Assembly: GCA_025517465.1 (NCBI GenBank)
Contig: JAOPKE010000005.1
Coordinates: 186,001 to 250,000, forward strand
Length of the DNA stretch: 64,000 nucleotides
DNA from: Halobacteria archaeon HArc-gm2
GTDB lineage: Archaea > Halobacteriota > Halobacteria > Halobacteriales > Haloarculaceae
Reading direction: 5' to 3'
Of the stretch, positions 25,487 to 34,260 are shown one piece after another. How positions within the stretch are numbered: the stretch's first letter is position 1; each line of letters begins with the position of its first letter. Both the position numbers and the translations under genes were made by a program. The notes below the pieces were generated by a model. That model made no database searches. It was not told where the DNA came from and was given only the letters and a program-made list of their open reading frames with translations.

Positions 25487-27007
25487 ATGACCGACTGGAC
25501 GGAGAAGTATCGTCCGAGCACCCTCGCCGAGGTTCGCGGCAACGACAAGGCCCGGGACAAACTGAAGGAGTGGGCCGACTCGTGGGAAAACCACCGCAAA
25601 GCTGTCATCGTCCACGGCGCACCGGGCATCGGGAAGACCTCCGCCGCCCACGCGCTGGCCAACGACATGGGGTGGCCGACCATCGAACTCAACGCCAGCG
25701 ACTCGCGGACGAAGGACGTCATCGAGCGGGTCGCCGGCGAAGCGGCAAAGAGCGGTACGCTCACCGAGGGCGGTGCGGGCCGTCGACTCGTCGTCATGGA
25801 CGAGGCGGACAACATCCACGGCAACGCCGACCGCGGCGGGTCGCGAGCGGTCACCTCGCTCGTCAAGGAGGCGGGCCAGCCGATGATCCTCATCGCCAAC
25901 GAGTTCTACGACATGGGCAACGGGCTCCGCAACTCGTGCGAGGACATCGAGTTCCGCGACGTGGGGAAACGCTCCATCGTCCCCGTGCTCCGCGACATCC
26001 TCCGCCAGGAGGACGTCACCTTCGACGACGACGCGCTGACCCAGATCGCCGAGATGAACGACGGCGACCTCCGGGGCGCCGTCAAGGACCTCCAGGCGCT
26101 GGCCGACGGGAAAGAGCACCTCGCGGCCGACGACGTCGTCACGAGCGAGCGCGACAAGAGCGAGGGCATCTTCGACTACCTCGACGAGGTCATCAAGACC
26201 GCTGGCGCGGAGGAGGCGCTGAAGTCCTCCTACGACGTCGACGAGACGCCCGACGACCTCATCAACTGGATCGAGGACAACATGCCCAAGGACTACGAGG
26301 GCGCTGAACTCGCGAAGGCTTACGGGTTCCTCGCGAACGCGGACCGCTGGCTCGGCCGCGTTCGCGCCACCCAGAACTACACGTTCTGGAAGTACGCGGG
26401 CGACAACATGACCGCCGGCGTCGCGGCCTCGCGCGACGGCAAGAAGAGCGGCTGGACGCGCTACGGCCCACCGAGTTACTGGTCGAAACTCGGCCGCTCG
26501 AAGGGGACGCGCAACACGCGCGACCACATCGCCCAGCAGATCGCCGCGGTCAACGGCGTCTCGATGCGCACCGCCCGCCGCGACGTGATGCCGTTCCTCG
26601 CGACGATGACCCACCACTGCAAGAACCGGGAACTCACCGTCGCGATGGCGGCCCAGTACGACATGGAGGCCTCCCACGTCTCCTTCGTCACCGGCAGCGG
26701 CAAGGACACCAACAAGGTCCAGTCCATCGTCGAGGACGCCGAGGAACTGAAAGAAGCGCAGGCGGTCGAACACTCCGACGGCGCCTTCGAGGGCGCGATG
26801 GCCGGCCAGACCGACGCCGGTGAGGCCGGAGATGGGGACGAGACCGACGACGCCACCGGCGCCGCTGACGACGAGGACGCTGACCAGGTGACACTCGACG
26901 ACGGTGCAGGCGACGACGAGGAGGCCGAGGACGAAGACGACGATTCTATCGATTCGCAGGAAGCCGAGGATGACCAGAGCCAGTCCGGGCTCTCGGACTT
27001 TATGTGA
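25487..27007 (+). CDS. rfcL: Replication factor C large subunit
   Basis: 506 residues. Large subunit of the archaeal clamp loader that places PCNA on primed DNA. Seen: Walker A GAPGIGKTS (44-52), Walker B MDEADN (104-109), the AAA+ lid, and a very acidic, low-complexity tail (about 430-498). The last residues QSGLSDFM (499-506) fit a PCNA-interacting PIP box, Qxx(L)xxF. No intein interrupts the P-loop, although some haloarchaeal clamp-loader genes carry one. The small subunit is not in the window. Confidence 0.96.
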   Translation: MTDWTEKYRPSTLAEVRGNDKARDKLKEWADSWENHRKAVIVHGAPGIGKTSAAHALANDMGWPTIELNASDSRTKDVIERVAGEAAKSGTLTEGGAGRRLVVMDEADNIHGNADRGGSRAVTSLVKEAGQPMILIANEFYDMGNGLRNSCEDIEFRDVGKRSIVPVLRDILRQEDVTFDDDALTQIAEMNDGDLRGAVKDLQALADGKEHLAADDVVTSERDKSEGIFDYLDEVIKTAGAEEALKSSYDVDETPDDLINWIEDNMPKDYEGAELAKAYGFLANADRWLGRVRATQNYTFWKYAGDNMTAGVAASRDGKKSGWTRYGPPSYWSKLGRSKGTRNTRDHIAQQIAAVNGVSMRTARRDVMPFLATMTHHCKNRELTVAMAAQYDMEASHVSFVTGSGKDTNKVQSIVEDAEELKEAQAVEHSDGAFEGAMAGQTDAGEAGDGDETDDATGAADDEDADQVTLDDGAGDDEEAEDEDDDSIDSQEAEDDQSQSGLSDFM

Positions 27008-27289
27008 CCGGTGGGTCGCGGTTGTCGTCGATGACGCTTCAGGGACGGAGTTCAGTCGGAGTGAGATACGGCGGCGAGGTCACCGTTACCTTCGCCCGCC
27101 GACCGTCTCTTCAGTACCGTGGAAGGACGGCAGTCTCGGTCGGCGTCGAAGTCCCAGGCGTTCACGGTTCCGTCGAGCGGCTGTGACGGCCACGTCACAG
27201 GAATGGAGTACTGGCCAGCGTCGCACATTCAGGGGCCATCATGGTGCCCGTCCAGCGAGCGGGGATTCGGTCTCCACGTCCGAGTCGCC

Positions 27290-27592
27290 TCATCCCTCCG
27301 CGACCGGATCCGTTTCCCAGCCGATCCGCCAGCCGCGATAGAGGGCGTAGACGCTCGCCAGAGCGGCCAGGAGTGAGAGAGCGTCGACGACGTGGTTGAC
27401 CGTCGTTCCCGACGCTATCGGGCCACCGATCGAGAGTCCGTTGAGCATTGCCGAAACGCCGGCGAGCAAGAGGCCCGCGCTGAACATCGCCCGTCCGGTG
27501 GAGACCGCGTCTCGCCGGTACCGGATGCCGACGATGAGAGCCACGAGGACGGTCAGTAGAAGCGCGAGCACTGCACCGATGACTGGGGCCAT
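27290..27592 (-). CDS. Small membrane protein, unknown function
   Basis: 100 residues with three hydrophobic segments (about 4-24, 35-55 and 68-86) and a short acidic end (WETDPVAEG). Consistent with the numerous uncharacterised haloarchaeal membrane proteins. It lies alone between rfcL and the giant surface gene; the 282 bp between it and rfcL hold no recognisable gene. Confidence 0.6.
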   Translation of the reverse strand: MAPVIGAVLALLLTVLVALIVGIRYRRDAVSTGRAMFSAGLLLAGVSAMLNGLSIGGPIASGTTVNHVVDALSLLAALASVYALYRGWRIGWETDPVAEG

Positions 27593-27719
27593 AGCTCCGT
27601 TATCGCCGCACGGCCGGAAAGGAATTTCCGATCCACAGGAGGTCTCGCGTGGTTTCGCGCTGTTGCGTCCCTGTATCGCTCGGCGTGACCACGTTTCGAT
27701 GTGTCCGGAGCGGGCTGTC

Positions 27720-30700
27720 TCAGCTTTCGTCCCCCGTGGCGGTAGTCGGCGTCGTGGACGGTGTCGTCGGTTCCTCGGTCGACGTCTCCGTCTCCTCCGG
27801 CGTCGGCGTCGGCGTGTCCTCAGGGGTCGGCGTCTCGGTCGCTTCTGGCGTCGCAGTTTCCGTCGGCGTCGGGCTGTCCGTCTCGGTCGCCGTTTCCGTC
27901 TCCGTCGGCGTTTCGGTCTCCGCGGGCGGTTCGAGCAGGCCCGGGACGTCGGCGGCGGTCGGCCCGGCCGACGAGACGTTCAGCAGGTCGAAGTTCGAGA
28001 GGTTCAGCGTCCAGGTGACCGACTCCGCCGTGGACACGGGCGTCCACTCGACGACGACGAAGTTCGGGCCGGCGTCGAGCACTGCGGGCGGTTCGCCGGC
28101 GACGGCACCGCTGGTGAACTGACTCTCGGCCGGTTCCATCGGTGCGTCGTTGGGGTTCTCGTAGCTGAAGTTGACCAGCGCCGTCTCGTTGTCGACGACC
28201 TCGACTTCCTCACTGGCGAGGGTCGGCAGTTCGGGACGGACGTCCTCGCGGCACTGCTGGGCGTTCGGCTGTGCGACCGAGAGGTCCTCCTGGCCGGTCG
28301 GACTCGCCGAGGTGTTCACGTTCGCGACGAAGCTCCGGTTCTCGTCGCCGAACGCGCCGGGGTCCGAAAGCTGGATCACCAGCGTGCCATCCCCGGTCAC
28401 CGTCGTCTCGTTCTGCTCGCCGACGGTGACGACCGTCTGGCCGTCGACCGGGCGGTCGGTCGGGACGTCGACGGGCGTCCAGACGTATTCGCTCGTCGCG
28501 TTCCCGTCCTCGGCGTAATAGCCGAGCGTGACGCTGAGGCGGTCGTAGCTCCCGTCGACCTGTGCAGTGGTGCAGTTCAGGAACTCCACGCCGGGTTCGG
28601 CCTCGGCTTCGACCGTGAGCGTCCCCGTCGCGTTGTCCGCTGGCGTGAACACGCCGTGTTCGTACTCGCCGGGTGCGAGGCCGCTCGTGTCGACGTCCTC
28701 GAAGGTGACGTTCGACGAGTTACCGGCGTCGAGTTCGAGTTCCTGGTCGGCCACTGTCGTCCCGTCGATCCGGAGTTCAACGGCCTGGGTGGCGGACTCG
28801 CCGCCGACGTTTTCGACCGTCGCGGAGACGTTGATCGCCTCGCCCTGGCTGACGTTCGCTTCGGCGGGGGCCAGGTCAGAGACGGAGAACGAGGCCGGTG
28901 CCTCCTCGGACTGTGCCAGGACGTACACTCCGTCCGCTGTCAGGGTGGTCTCGACGCTTCCGTTGGCGTCGCCGGCGTCGAACGTCTCCACCTGGGTCCA
29001 CTCACTCCCGTCGTGGCGCCACAGTTCGACCTCGGCGTCGGGGTCCGCACCCTGGTACGCCAGCGTCGCGTCGGTGCTGTTCTCGAGTTCGGTGACGTTG
29101 AGCCCGTCCTGAATCGCCGTCGCGTTCTCGGGGAGCGACGGGAGTTCGTCGCGGTCGACGACGTCGAGCGTCACGGCCTCCTCGTCGAACGCCAGCGAGC
29201 CGACGGGGGCCAGTCGCAGGTCGGTGGCCGTGAACGGTCCGGGCTCGAAGCCGGTGTCACGCGGGTTGAGCTCGGCGTCGGTGTGGTTCCGGACGGTGAC
29301 GTTGTCGAGCGTCTGGGTACTGATGAAGTTCGAGCTGATCCCGGCGCCGTCGTTGTCCGCGACCAGCGAGTCGCGCACGACGTTCTCGGCGCTGTCCGAG
29401 AAGTGGATCCCGGTCTCGCCGTTGTCGGCGACGACGAATCCGGAGAGCGTGTTGCCCGACGCGCCGACGCCGACGAAGACGCCCTCCAGCCCGTTCCCGC
29501 TCGCGTTCACCTGGCTGAACTCGCTATCCTGGACCAGATCCCAGAGGTGGAGCCCGTACCCGTCGTTGGCGGAGGCGTCGATCCGCTCGAACGTCACGTT
29601 CTCCGTCTCCCAGAGGCGGATCCCGGCACCGTTCCGGGTGGACGAGACGTTCTCGAACTCTGTCCCGCTGGCGCTGACGAGGAACGCACCGTTGCCGTCG
29701 TTCTCGGTTATCGTGACGTTCTCCAGTCGGGCCTGTGCCGGCACGTCGTCGCTGAAGTTGCCGATTTCGACACCGTTGTTCCAGTTCCGGACTTCGAGGT
29801 TCCGGACCGTGACGTTCTCGACGTCGTTCCCGTCGGGATCGTACGTCTGGATCCCGGTGTTGTTCTCCCCGCCGTCGCCGACGAGGGTGCTGTCGTTCCC
29901 GTCTATCACTACGTCGCTGGCTTCGATCCTGAGACAGACGCCGTCGATGTCTCCCTCGACGTCGCCCGCCAGTTCGTACTGGCCGGCCTCGTCGACGACG
30001 GTACAGGAGTCGATGGTTCGCTCACCGTCCTCGGGTGGTTCCGCACCCTCGACGGTGATTTCGTGTTCCGTCTCGCCGTTCACCGGGACGGTCGTGCCGT
30101 CGTCGGCCACCGCGGTCAGCGTGTAGTTCCCGGGCTCGAACGCCGCCGTGACGTTCGTCTCGGGACCGACGTCGACGGTCCGGTTCGCCGCCTCGCTCGC
30201 GTTCGCGTCCGTCGCGTTCGCGGTGACCGTCACGGCCACGTCGTTCGGGTTGTCGACGGTGACGTTCTCACCTTCGACTGTGACGTTCAGGCTGTCGACG
30301 TCCTCGTCGGGTTCCGCGACCTGTACGTCCAGGGCCGACTCGTTCTCGAGGAGCACCTCGCGCTCGTCGTCGCTCTCACCCGTCAGCGTGTAGTTTCCGG
30401 GCTCGAACTGCTCGGTGACGTTCGCACCGGCGCTGACGTTCAGGGTTCGCTCGCCGTCTGACTCGTTCGTCGCGGTGACCGTGACGTTGGTCCCGCTCGG
30501 ATTCTCGACGGAGACGTTCTGCCCGCTCACCGAGACGTTTAGATCGATGGGTTCGTCCGGTTCTGGCAGTGGTGCTTCTGAGACGTTCACCGTCAACTCC
30601 GCCTGGCCGTCAAGGGTCACGGTGCGGTTGTCGGCGGCCGAACCAGTGAGTTCGTAGGTTCCGGGATCGAACGCTTCCGTGACGTTCTCGCCGCCGGGCA

Positions 30701-32969
30701 CGTCGACGGTCTGCTCCGAATCGTTCTCGTCGGTCGCCGTGACCGTCACGGTCGTCTGGCTCGGGTTGTCGAACGAGATGTTGCCACTACTGACGGTGAC
30801 GTTCACGTCGACGGGTTCAGGAGGTTCCGGGGGCGTGTCGGGGGGGTCCGCGGACTCGATACTGAACTCGAAGGCGTCCTGATCGTTTATCTGGACGGCC
30901 GTGCCATCGGTGGTCTCCGCCGTCGCCGTGTAGTTCCCGGGGCCGAACGCTCGGGTCAGGTCCCAGTCGGCGGGCACCTGGAACGACGTCTCCTCGTCGC
31001 CGGTGACCTCGACGGTGACGCGCTCGTCGTTCGGGTTCGCGACCGAAAGGCTCCCGTTCTCGACGCTCGCGGTCAGGGACTGCAGCGCGTCCCCGACGGA
31101 GACGGTCAGTTCCGCCCGGCCCGCGAGCTCCACGTCCTGGCCGTCGGCGGTCTCGGCGGTGAGGGTGTAGGTTCCCCGGTCGCGCTGGAGGTTCGTCGAC
31201 TCGCCGGGTGCCAGCGTCACCGTCTCCACGTCGCCGTCGTCACTCGTTATCGTCACCGTCACGGCGACGTCGTTGGGGTTCGCGAGGAAGATGGTCTCGC
31301 CCTCCGCCGAGGCGAAGAGGCTCCGGAGCTGCTCGTCGCCGTCGTCCGCGCCGTCCTGCCCGTCGTCGGGGTCCTGGGCCGATCCCTTCGCGTAGTTGTA
31401 TATCGTCACGTCCACGTCGACGTTCAGCTGCGCGGCGGTCCCCGCGGTGTCGGAGGCAGCCCGCCGGGTGACGATCTGCGTCTGCTCGACGGTGACTTCC
31501 TGGCGCTGGGTCAGCGCGAGCGACCCTTCGGAGGCCCCGCGGGCGGCCGACTGGATCTGGACGACGTTGGCCGTCTGGTGTTGCGACAGCGCTCCGCCGG
31601 CGGCGCTCTCGCTGATGATCTGGATCTGGACGATGTTGATCTCCTGGATCTGGATGACTGTGCCCTGGCCGGCGCCCGCTGCGGCGGCCTGGATCTGTTC
31701 GACGTTCACGACCTGGCTCTGGGCGGCCGAGCTGGCGGCGCCCTTCGCGGCGCCGGTTGCGGCGTACTGTATCTGGGTGATACTGACTGACTGGGACTGG
31801 ACGAGCACGCCCTTCGCCGCGCCGGTCGCCGCGTGCTGGATCTGGGTGACGCTCGCCGTCTGGGACTGGCTGATGGCGCCCTTCGCCGCGCCGTATGCGG
31901 CCGACTGGATCTGGCTGACCGACACCGACTGGCTCTGTTCGAGCGTGCCCTTGCAGGCCCCGCGTGCGGCGGCCTGCACCTGCTCGACGGTGACTGCCTG
32001 TTGCTGGGTGACCGATAGCGCACCCTCGGCGGCGCCCATCGCAGCCACCTGGATCTGCTTGACAGACGCGGTCTGGCGCTGCTCGACCGCGACGGACTGG
32101 TTCTGGCTGAGCGCGCCCTCCGCGGCGCCGACCGCCGCGGACTGGCGCTGCTCGACGGAGACGTTCTGCGTCTGGGTCAGCGCGCCGAAGGCCGCGCCCT
32201 GGGCCGCTTCACGGATGGCGCCCGGGTGAGCTTTCTCCCGCGACTCGTTCTCGTCGCGCTTGCCCGCCTCGTGGGCCGCGCCCGCCGCCGCGCCCTGGGC
32301 GACGACCTGGACCTGTTCTATCGTCGCGTTCTGCCGCTGGGCGACGGCGCCGTGGGTCGCACCGAAGGCGGCGTGCTGGAGCTGGGTCGCGCTCGCGTTC
32401 TGGTACTGGGAGAGCGCGCCGCCGGCCCCGCCGGCCGTCGCGTTCTGGACCTGCTCGACGCTGACGTTCTGGCTCTGGAGGAAAGCCCCGGTGACCGCGC
32501 CGTAGGAGGCGTTCTGGACCTGTTCGACCGAGGCGTTCTGGTGCTGGGCCACCGCGTCGACGGTCCCGTTGACCGCCGCCGCGCGCTGGGTCTGGTTCAC
32601 CGAGACGCCTTGCCGCTGGAGCGCCGCGACGGCCTCGTCGACGCCCTCCTCCGCGGCCTCGCGTTTCTCCCCGTCGACCGTCTCGTTAGCTTCTGTCTGG
32701 CCGACCTGCGCCGGAGGGGTGGTCCACTGCTCGTCCGTCGGGGGGCCGTCCGTTGGCGGACCGTCCGTCTGCTGGGCGGGCCCGTCCCCGACGTTCGCCG
32801 GCGGTGCGTCGGCGACACTTTCCACGGGTGCTGCCCCCACTCCCCCGATCGCCATCGGGGCCGAGACGCTGAGGACCATCACCAGCGTCACGGCGACGAC
32901 TGGCCACCTGCGTGCGACCCGGTGGGCGCGTGTTCGCGGCTCTGTCGCTCCGTCGTCGTGCGATTCCAT
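27720..32969 (-). CDS. Giant secreted protein: glutamine-ladder repeats, Ig-like repeats, beta-helix
   Basis: 1749 residues. N-terminal Sec-type signal (RRWPVVAVTLVMVLS, then APMAIGGVGAAP). Residues about 118-500 are about 15 copies of a 23-residue repeat: a beta-like half (QSQSVSVSQIQ) and a small-residue half (SAAYGAAKGAIS), with Gln at fixed positions 1, 3, 9 and 11. Residues about 549-960 hold five Ig-like repeats sharing NPNDVAVTVT and FEPGNYTLT. About 965-1215 is a NosD-like right-handed beta-helix (IDGNDSTLVGDG, ENVTITENDGNGAFLVSA). A CARDB-like domain (AEANVSQGEAINVSATVENV) follows, then a Thr/Glu/Pro-rich tail ending TTPTTATGDES. There is no PGF-CTERM anchor. Sequons are very frequent. 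Probably a surface or extracellular-matrix protein; no function proven. Confidence 0.85.
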   Translation of the reverse strand: MESHDDGATEPRTRAHRVARRWPVVAVTLVMVLSVSAPMAIGGVGAAPVESVADAPPANVGDGPAQQTDGPPTDGPPTDEQWTTPPAQVGQTEANETVDGEKREAAEEGVDEAVAALQRQGVSVNQTQRAAAVNGTVDAVAQHQNASVEQVQNASYGAVTGAFLQSQNVSVEQVQNATAGGAGGALSQYQNASATQLQHAAFGATHGAVAQRQNATIEQVQVVAQGAAAGAAHEAGKRDENESREKAHPGAIREAAQGAAFGALTQTQNVSVEQRQSAAVGAAEGALSQNQSVAVEQRQTASVKQIQVAAMGAAEGALSVTQQQAVTVEQVQAAARGACKGTLEQSQSVSVSQIQSAAYGAAKGAISQSQTASVTQIQHAATGAAKGVLVQSQSVSITQIQYAATGAAKGAASSAAQSQVVNVEQIQAAAAGAGQGTVIQIQEINIVQIQIISESAAGGALSQHQTANVVQIQSAARGASEGSLALTQRQEVTVEQTQIVTRRAASDTAGTAAQLNVDVDVTIYNYAKGSAQDPDDGQDGADDGDEQLRSLFASAEGETIFLANPNDVAVTVTITSDDGDVETVTLAPGESTNLQRDRGTYTLTAETADGQDVELAGRAELTVSVGDALQSLTASVENGSLSVANPNDERVTVEVTGDEETSFQVPADWDLTRAFGPGNYTATAETTDGTAVQINDQDAFEFSIESADPPDTPPEPPEPVDVNVTVSSGNISFDNPSQTTVTVTATDENDSEQTVDVPGGENVTEAFDPGTYELTGSAADNRTVTLDGQAELTVNVSEAPLPEPDEPIDLNVSVSGQNVSVENPSGTNVTVTATNESDGERTLNVSAGANVTEQFEPGNYTLTGESDDEREVLLENESALDVQVAEPDEDVDSLNVTVEGENVTVDNPNDVAVTVTANATDANASEAANRTVDVGPETNVTAAFEPGNYTLTAVADDGTTVPVNGETEHEITVEGAEPPEDGERTIDSCTVVDEAGQYELAGDVEGDIDGVCLRIEASDVVIDGNDSTLVGDGGENNTGIQTYDPDGNDVENVTVRNLEVRNWNNGVEIGNFSDDVPAQARLENVTITENDGNGAFLVSASGTEFENVSSTRNGAGIRLWETENVTFERIDASANDGYGLHLWDLVQDSEFSQVNASGNGLEGVFVGVGASGNTLSGFVVADNGETGIHFSDSAENVVRDSLVADNDGAGISSNFISTQTLDNVTVRNHTDAELNPRDTGFEPGPFTATDLRLAPVGSLAFDEEAVTLDVVDRDELPSLPENATAIQDGLNVTELENSTDATLAYQGADPDAEVELWRHDGSEWTQVETFDAGDANGSVETTLTADGVYVLAQSEEAPASFSVSDLAPAEANVSQGEAINVSATVENVGGESATQAVELRIDGTTVADQELELDAGNSSNVTFEDVDTSGLAPGEYEHGVFTPADNATGTLTVEAEAEPGVEFLNCTTAQVDGSYDRLSVTLGYYAEDGNATSEYVWTPVDVPTDRPVDGQTVVTVGEQNETTVTGDGTLVIQLSDPGAFGDENRSFVANVNTSASPTGQEDLSVAQPNAQQCREDVRPELPTLASEEVEVVDNETALVNFSYENPNDAPMEPAESQFTSGAVAGEPPAVLDAGPNFVVVEWTPVSTAESVTWTLNLSNFDLLNVSSAGPTAADVPGLLEPPAETETPTETETATETDSPTPTETATPEATETPTPEDTPTPTPEETETSTEEPTTPSTTPTTATGDES

Positions 32970-33319
32970 GCCACGAGACTACCGACAAGACGCGCATAAA
33001 CCGCGCCTATCGTTTCCCACAGTTGGATCCGATTGCCAGCGGTAACGTCGGGCAAACCGCGGCACTCTCCCCGTTCAAACGGCCGTCGCGGTCCCTTCCG
33101 GGCGTCGGCCGTGATTCCGTGCCGTAGGAGGTGTCAAATTCGATCCCGTGTGACGTTCGTCAGTGGCGAGTATCTGGAAACGGGGGCGTCGCTGCTGTTC
33201 CGGGGAGATTCAGACTATTCGACGTGTGCGTCCGAAATCGTCCCGTGGCCTGTGCGACGTCGGCCGTCGCAGGTCAATTCTCACACGGGTCCGCGTTCAC
33301 GACCCCCCAATTGCTCGTT
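32970..33319. other. 350-bp gene-free stretch
   Basis: It lies between the start of the giant surface gene and the end of ctaA. ORFs here give no protein-like content. The part next to 32969 should hold the promoter of the giant gene (TTATGCGCG-like AT elements in the minus reading near 32990-33005), but I cannot assign a TATA box with confidence. Confidence 0.5.
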
Positions 33320-34126
33320 TCAGTCGGCTCGAACGCCGGCGAGAGCGCTGCCCGTCGAGCGCTTCGAGAGCGTCCAGACCACGGCGAGGAGCGCCAGCAG
33401 GACGACGATAGCGCCGACGTCCGTCAGCGCCTGATCGAGGCCGAACTTCCGGCGCGCGACGAGCATATCGAACCACGTGACGACGCTCCCGACGGCGAGG
33501 AGCGACCGGGTCCGACCGAGGCCGTGCGCGTGCGCCCACAGCGCCCCCGCTGCGAGCCCGCACGAGAGCAGGAACGAGACGGCGTAGAAGCCGACAAGCG
33601 CCCAGAGGGGCATCACGACGAGGGACCCGTCGAGGACGAGGTGGAGCGGGACGAGCGCTATCGCAGCGATCACCAGTGTCCGGAGTGTCTCGACCGAGGG
33701 CGTTTCGACGGTCCAGGCACACGCGGCAGCCAGACACAGGATGATCAGCGACGCGGTGACGAAGTGGGCGGCGGTGATGACCGCGGTGAACTCGGTGACG
33801 GTGAGTGCGCCGAGGATGATCTGGGACGGTAACAGTCCGACGGCGGCGGTGACGGCCCACTTCACGCGGCGGTCGTCCTGCTCGCGCCAGGCCAGGTACA
33901 GCGTCGCCAGCAGCGCGAATCCGACGAGCATCGCCAGCAGGCGGTGGGACCACTCGACGAAGCTCGTCCAGTTGGCGGGAAACAGCCCGAGCCAGCCGTC
34001 ACAGAACGGCCAGCGGCGTTCGCAGGTCAGTCCCGCCCCCACGAAGGCGGTGTAGAGCCCGACCAGCATCAGGACGAGCGTCGCCGCGGTCGACCCGAAC
34101 AGGAGGTTCCGAAACCGGCGATCCAT
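33320..34126 (-). CDS. ctaA: Heme A synthase (CtaA/Cox15-like)
   Basis: 268 residues, about seven to eight membrane segments. Converts heme O to heme A for terminal oxidases. Seen: conserved WPFCDGWLGLFP after the first segment with Cys pair C..C (CERRWPFCDG), WSHRLLAMLVGFALL and AAHFVTASLIILCL with heme-ligand-type His residues, and the typical turn LLPSQIILGALTVTEF. Length is close to archaeal one-unit CtaA. No ctaB or oxidase gene is adjacent. Confidence 0.9.
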   Translation of the reverse strand: MDRRFRNLLFGSTAATLVLMLVGLYTAFVGAGLTCERRWPFCDGWLGLFPANWTSFVEWSHRLLAMLVGFALLATLYLAWREQDDRRVKWAVTAAVGLLPSQIILGALTVTEFTAVITAAHFVTASLIILCLAAACAWTVETPSVETLRTLVIAAIALVPLHLVLDGSLVVMPLWALVGFYAVSFLLSCGLAAGALWAHAHGLGRTRSLLAVGSVVTWFDMLVARRKFGLDQALTDVGAIVVLLALLAVVWTLSKRSTGSALAGVRAD

Positions 34127-34231
34127 GGCGCCGGCTTGGGTCCTGAGGTATATAGGTCCCCCTCTTCGATCCCGGTTTCTGAAACGGGGCGTGTTCGCTC
34201 GCCTCCCGTCACATTTGGGCGCAACACGAGC

Positions 34232-34237
34232 TTTATA
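34232..34237 (+). promoter_or_regulatory. TATA-like element of the malic enzyme gene
   Basis: TTTATA lies 24-29 nt upstream of ATG 34261, within ACGAGCTTTATACTCG, matching the position of haloarchaeal leaderless promoters. Confidence 0.6.
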
Positions 34238-34260
34238 CTCGTTCCTGCTGGCGTTGACCC

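Noticed and set aside
27396-30461. 1021-residue plus-strand ORF antisense to the giant surface protein
   Set aside because: Its residues (R/V/G/D-rich) are what the complement of a high-G+C, codon-biased gene gives; it has no domains, while the minus frame has clear Ig, beta-helix and CARDB patterns.
33131-33832. 233-residue plus-strand ORF across the ctaA 3' region
   Set aside because: Polar complement of ctaA plus spacer; no motif.
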